Notes under the pieces: model-generated
What the model was told of the DNA's origin: nothing
Database searches by the model: none
Seen by the model: the letters and a program-made list of their open reading frames with translations, nothing else
Made by a program: the position numbers and the translations under genes
Part shown: positions 58,985-64,000 of the stretch, piece by piece
Numbering within the stretch: the first letter of the stretch is position 1
Layout of the letters: each line of letters opens with the position of its first letter
NCBI GenBank assembly: GCA_022749755.1
Contig: CM040449.1
Location: 9,123,657-9,187,656, forward strand
DNA: 64,000 nt
DNA from: Azadirachta indica
Taxonomy: Eukaryota; Streptophyta; Magnoliopsida; Sapindales; Meliaceae
Reading direction: 5' to 3'

Positions 58985-59400
58985 AATAGGTGGCATGACA
59001 TGATAAATATACTTAATAAACGAGTTGTATTTGTATCGCATCATGGCATGACATAGTTAACTATGTTTACTTAATGGATTGTATTTCTGTTGTAATATTA
59101 ACACGGTAAACATATTTAACACAATTAAACACAAGCTCAATTAGTTTAATTTCAATACAAAATGTAACTTAATTTCAAAATTAAATATAATAAATTTTAA
59201 ATAGATTTGTCTCACTGATAAATTGAGAAAACATGATTATTTGAATTATTAATAGTGTCTAAAATCAATAAGTGAACACAAATTTTAAACATAGATATGA
59301 CTCATTTAATTATTAAATAAGTGACCAAAATACAATTTATTTATCATTTAGATAAATTTTTACAACTCATTTATTATTCTGATTATTTTTTTCAATTCAA
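58985..59400. repeat. Degenerate repeat with GGCATGACATG / AACACGGTAAACAT phrases
   Basis: The wording (GGCATGACATGATAAATAT, ACTTAATAAACGAGTTGTAT, TATTAACACGGTAAACATAT) resembles the common plant repeat that reads GTGTCGTGTCATGACACG...ACGGGTCGTGTTTGTGTCGTGTTAACACG, with CG sites mostly turned to TG/CA as in long-methylated repeats. Ends not found. Confidence 0.4.
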
Positions 59401-60118
59401 ATCTATTTATTTACATTGAATCAGTGATTTGTTGAATTATCATCCTTAGGGTGTTCTCTACAAGTTTATAGGACAATATATTAATCAATTACTTAAATAT
59501 CAAACATATTTAATTATAATTACAATTTTATAATATTACACAAGAAATTAGTGAAGACATGAAATCTTGTTACTATCTTTGATATTAAAAAAATAGGAAA
59601 AGAAATTTTCACTTTAGAAAATATTTTCTCAAAATATTTAAGAAAACCTTTAATTTATTCATATTTTCATCGAAGGATAAAAAGAAAAATTTTCAACAAT
59701 AGTCATGTTTAAGGCTAATTTTTTTAATTAATTACTATTTAAAATATATTTAAAAATGACTAATTCAAAATTTTTTAAACAAAAATATCTCTATTCAAAA
59801 ATATACTTTGTGTTAAAAAATATATTTTCAAATATAAAGTATAATTTTAAATATTTTTTTAATACACTTTTGAACAGATATTTTCATTTAAAAAATTTAA
59901 GTCCACCATTCTTTAAACATATTTTAAACAAGAATTATTTAAAAAATTTGGGCTCAAGACGTAGGCGGTGGTAGATTTTTTTTAAAAGAAAAAAAAGTGC
60001 AGCTTCTGAAAACAAACTGACACACATTTCCAGTGTGTTCTCCACAAAGAAAGAAAACGAAAACAAGAAGCAAGAGTAGTTTTGAGTTGATCGTTGGAGT
60101 CCAACGACTGAGGTGACG
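59401..60118 (+). other. Upstream region of the EDRF1-like gene
   Basis: AT-rich to about 59,950, then an A/G-rich, more complex stretch just before the start codon that is probably 5' UTR. No defined promoter motif can be fixed. Confidence 0.45.
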
Positions 60119-63100
60119 ATGGAGAAACCGCCACCGCCGTCGTCGTCGTCCCTGCAATCTAGCTCGAGAGAGCTGCAGTGCGTCGGAAGATTAGAAATTG
60201 CGAGGCCAAAACCCGTGGGTTTTCTATGCGGCTCTATTCCGGTACCTACCGACAAATCCTTTCACGAAGCCGCCTTCAACTCCGCCCTCGTCCCCTCTGC
60301 TCCAACGTAAGCACATATTTACGTATTCATCGGTTAATCTTTTTTAAGTGTTTCTCCTTTGACTTGTTATTGTACTTTTTTGGGTTTTCTAGAGTGAGTG
60401 CTCCTCGGTACCGGATGCTGCCGACGGAGACGGACCTTAATAGGCCGCCGCTTGCGCCTAATTTTCCGGAGAAGTTGCTTCCTATTGGTGCCGCACAGTC
60501 GAAGGCGACTGGAGGTGAATTGCTTTGTTTATTTGAACATTTACTGGTTCAGTTTCTATGATGCAAGTTTTTGTTGTTATGAATTTGTTGTTTCATGTTA
60601 TAATTCATGGTCAGGATTCTTTGAGGATCTAGGCTTTTACCTGAACAAATACAAGTTTTTGTTTGTTAATTAGTTGATGAGAATATAACAAAGAAGTAAT
60701 AATGGACATGTCAAAGGTGCCTTCAATGAGTATGTAATTCCAATTATAACTTAATACGTTTCTGAAACCATTGTTAGTATCTTGATACTTATGTGGAACT
60801 GAGCACTTATAGTTCAGTGTACATGATTCTGTTATTACACTCATTACTTGTAAACTTTTGACTACTTGAGACATTTGTTTCAGTTTGTTATGTTCGAGAT
60901 ACATTTGTTTTGTTTCTTATGTTTCAAAGAGTTAAATAATTCAACATGTAGTATAAGGCATGATATCCGTTGGATTTTCTGTATTTTTGGTCTCTTACTA
61001 CAGCAGCTAATATGGGCATATTTAGCATCCCATGGCTATACTGCGATTTTGCTGCTATTTCAAGCCATTTTTATGTGTTAAAGTGGATTTACTAGGTAGT
61101 GAAATTGCATACTATTTTACTATCTTATTGTGATTGAAATTTGAGGGCCTTTACTGTTAAAATTATATAACATATGATGTAGACATGATTGTTGTTTCAT
61201 TATATATGTGCTTTTGAGGTTTGAGAAGTTTATGAACTCTCTTTTGTACTGGGATCAGAGTCGCTATTTCCTGCTTGAAACTTGCATCGAAGTGTTATTT
61301 CCTTCTTGAAATTATTTGATGCTCTAAATCATTCCAATGCATGCAATGATGCAAATGACCATCCTATAATGATTAGTTAAGCACAAAATAAAAAACAGGG
61401 TATTTGATGATTCAATCTCTGCTTTCTTGAGATTGTAACATCTGAATGTGCACATTTGGTGTTCGTTCTTGGCAGATCAAAGTTGGGAAGGTGGTGCTAT
61501 TGCATCAAATCTTAGTAGGAAATGTGAAGCCCTTGCTGTAACTGGTTTGGTTGAATATGGAGATGAGATAGATGTAATTGCTCCGGCTGACATTTTGAAG
61601 CAAATCTTTAAAATACCATATTCCAAGGCTCGATTATCAATTTCGGTTCGCCGCATTGGACAGACTCTTGTTCTGAATACCGGGTTTGTATACACATGTT
61701 GCTTCTTTCTTTATTATCTGTTAAATATTTTAACAACTTGGATTTTTGCTAAAGTGCAGGGCTGATGTTGAAGAGGGAGAGAAATTGGTGAGAAGACATA
61801 GCAATCAATCAAAATGTGCAGATCAATCTTTATTTTTGAACTTTGCAATGCATTCGGTTAGAATGGAGGCTTGTGACTGCCCACCAACTCATCATGCTCC
61901 ATCTGAGAGACAACCAAAAACATCAGTTCTTCCTGGGAGAGATGCATCCAACTTTGTGGGAAAGAGTGATGATGACGCTAGAAAGGAAGGATCCAAACAT
62001 TGTTCAGCATACCCACAGGTCCAAAAGGATAGCTCCGTCTGGGAAAGTAAGAAGAATAAGAGAAATAAAGGCCATGATCCCATTAAAAAGGCTTCACATT
62101 TTGGTGAGAAGTCCAGATGCTCTGTTCAAGAGTCTGAGAAACATAGAAGAGTGGGTAATGAAGGGTTTTTGAGGGTTTTGTTTTGGCAATTTCACAATTT
62201 CCGCATGCTTCTGGGCAGTGACTTACTTCTCTTCAGTAATGAAAAATATGTTGCTGTGAGCTTGCATTTATGGGACGTCACACGACAGGTTGCAGCCAAC
62301 TACATATAAACTCCTTTTACTTGGCTTTATATTATCAAACAGAAAAGCCTCAGTTTTATTTATTTTTAAAAAGGAAAATTAGTTCAATATTTAGTATTTT
62401 AACTGTTTCAAACCCCTTTATTGGCAGGTCACTCCTTTGACTTGGCTTGAGGCCTGGCTTGATAATGTAATGGCAAGTGTGCCTGAGTTGGCAATCTGTT
62501 ATCAAGAAAATGGTGTTGTTCGGGGTTATGAGCTTCTAAAAACGGATGACATATTTTTACTCAAAGGCATTTCTGAGGATGGCACTCCTGCTTTTCATCC
62601 CCATGTTGTCCAACAAAGTGGTCTTTCAGTTTTGAGGTTCCTTCAAGAAAACTGCAAACAAGATCCTGGTGCTTATTGGGTACTATACTCTTTTGTTTTC
62701 AATGTGAAATTTCATGTTATTAAAGTTTAATGTAAGTGAATTTTGCTTTGCTTCTGTGAGAGTGAATTTTGCTTTGCTTCTGTGAGAGTGAATTTTGCTT
62801 TGCTTCTCTGACATCACATTTTACAGCTATATAAAAGTGCCGGCGAAGATGTAATTCAACTTTTTGTTCTCTCTGTTATTCCTAAGAACCATTCCTCAAA
62901 TTCTTGTGATGACAGCACAAGCTCCCTGCCTCTAATTCATAGAGGAAGAAGTGATTCATTATTTTCATTGGGGACTCTTTTGTACCGCATTGCTCACAGG
63001 CTTTCACTTTCAATGGTGGGTAGCAATAATAAGTATTCTTTTCAGTACATCACCCTGCAACTTGTGATTTCCTCATGCTAACTGTTAATGACTTTGTTGT

Positions 63101-64000
63101 AGACACCTGATAACAGGGCAAAATGTGCAAGTTTCATTAAGAAATGCTTGGATTTTCTGGATGAGCCGGATCATTTGGTACTAATTTTTTCTTGATTGAT
63201 ATTTGATATGAGTGTTGTACTTCCAATTTTCTTTTTAATTCTATTTGTTGCACATTAATACTAACAGTTAGCATGTTGCTAAATAGGTTGTGCGTGCATT
63301 TGCTCATGAACAATTTGCAAGACTCATTTTAAATTATGAGGAAGATCTAGAATTTATGTCTGAATCTTTCCCTGGAGAATGTGAAATCACAGTTACTGAT
63401 GCTGATGAATCATCTATGGAGTCCTTCAGTAGTTTCAACGAATCAGTTGTCCATGAAAGAAACTTCTTAATATCGGAGGATGAATTGAATCAAGCTGAAA
63501 CAGCTTTGCAAGATTTAGTGTCACAGCCTTCTGCAAAGATGTCTATGGAGGCAAATGTATCTACTTGCAGGATTTTGATAGAGCCTGGTGACCCAGAATT
63601 GAAAGATCAAGAAAGGGATTGCTCAAGTTCCAGAGGTGATGAGAGGTTTGCCGTGTGTAAAATGTCTCCAACAACTAATGTGGTTCAAACAGTTGCTGAT
63701 CCAATCTCCTCCAAGTTAGCTGCAGTACACCATGTCTCCCAGGCCATCAAATCTCTCAGATGGAAGCGCCAGCTTCAAAGCTCTGAACCAGAAGTGGTTA
63801 ACCATGGAATAGGAGTTGATGATAGGCCTTCTTCATCTCCAAAATTTTCTGTTTGTGCATGTGGTGAGGCTGACTGTATCGAAGTTTGTGACATTCGGGA
63901 ATGGCTTCCGACATCGCAACTGGATAACAAATTGTGGAAACTTGTGCTTCTGCTGGGAGAATCTTACTTGGCACTTGGACAAGCTTATAAGGAGGATGGT
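60119..64000 (+). CDS. EDRF1-like TPR protein, 5' part (8 exons, cut by the right edge)
   Basis: Plant homologue of animal erythroid differentiation-related factor 1, in Arabidopsis At1g35660 by recollection; its plant role is not established. Exons 60119-60306, 60393-60514, 61476-61683, 61760-62288, 62428-62679, 62827-63015, 63103-63177 and 63287 to beyond 64000; all GT/AG with consistent phases, giving 759 codons so far. The N-terminus is Pro/Ser-rich (MEKPPPPSSSS). The conserved family core includes FLNFAMHSVRMEACDCPP, FLRVLFWQFHNFRMLLGSD, PLTWLEAWLDNVMASVPE and FHPHVVQQSGLSVLRFLQ. A low-complexity acidic/Ser region in exon 8 is followed by LWKLVLLLGESYLALGQAYK, the start of the TPR-like part, where the window ends. 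Start: first ATG, context CGATGG. Confidence 0.92.
60515..61475 (+). other. Intron 2 of the EDRF1-like gene
   Basis: A 961-bp GT...AG intron, T-rich, no recognised insertion. Confidence 0.85.
62735..62812 (+). repeat. Three 26-bp tandem repeats in EDRF1-like intron 5
   Basis: AGTGAATTTTGCTTTGCTTC followed by TGTGAG occurs at 62735-62760, 62761-62786 and 62787-62812 (the last with two changes), directly upstream of the exon 6 acceptor at 62826. Recent slippage duplication. Confidence 0.97.

Noticed and set aside
1..64000. CRISPR arrays, bacterial operons, tRNA or rRNA genes
   Set aside because: Gene structure is eukaryotic; the repeats are transposon-related; no cloverleaf-type or rRNA-like sequence was recognised by eye. 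A tRNAscan or Infernal run would settle small RNAs.

Overview
The window looks like nuclear DNA of a eudicot plant: AT-rich, with multi-exon genes bounded by GT/AG introns, dense transposon debris, and plant-type gene families (an RMR vacuolar sorting receptor, a PDIL5-2-type disulfide isomerase). The sequence does not fix the species; a woody rosid would fit, but that is a guess.

Layout. 1-1,819: degenerate 5' half of a Ty3/gypsy retrotransposon on the minus strand (LTR, initiator-Met primer-binding site, gag and protease remnants), running off the left edge. 2.8-4.25 kb: a decayed repeat cluster and an (ATA)n microsatellite. 4,267-18,700: one 14.4 kb Mutator-like element (MULE) with about 85 bp terminal inverted repeats that differ at 4 positions, and a 9-bp target duplication matching at 8 of 9. 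It holds a MURA transposase pseudogene (minus), a convergent DUF1985/Ulp1-protease pseudogene (plus), a dense array of a short GATCGAAA motif in both orientations between them and near the right end, and fragments of at least three host genes in the left arm (CRK-type kinase, ceramidase-like protein, NIK-type LRR kinase with introns). 18.7-23.6 kb: AT-rich sequence with MITEs and a GC-rich exon-like patch.

Genes. A block of four genes occupies 23.7-64 kb: a CCA-adding tRNA nucleotidyltransferase (plus, 15 exons), a PDIL5-2-type membrane-anchored disulfide isomerase (plus, 5 exons), an RMR-type PA-TM-RING receptor (minus, 4 exons, convergent with the PDI gene), and the first 759 codons of an EDRF1-like protein (plus, cut by the right edge). 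In all four models the exon phases are consistent across every intron. From memory, Arabidopsis carries PDIL5-2, RMR and EDRF1-like genes close together near At1g35620-At1g35660, so this looks like a conserved neighbourhood that is expanded here by repeats. The four proteins serve separate housekeeping roles (tRNA 3'-end maturation, ER folding, vacuolar sorting, unknown) and do not form a pathway.

Repeats. 45.9-60 kb has no recognised gene: it holds MITEs, a decayed Ty1/copia remnant (minus, 53-54.9 kb) and AT-rich filler. Notable elements include two related Mutator-type MITEs (33,731-33,968 and 57,244-57,502), each with a perfect 9-bp target duplication; a GC-rich 320-bp imperfect palindrome near 33.15 kb; a 630-bp MITE in two copies; and an AT-rich MITE family with at least four copies. 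The most unusual structure in the window is the gene-capturing, Ulp1-carrying MULE with its palindromic motif arrays.
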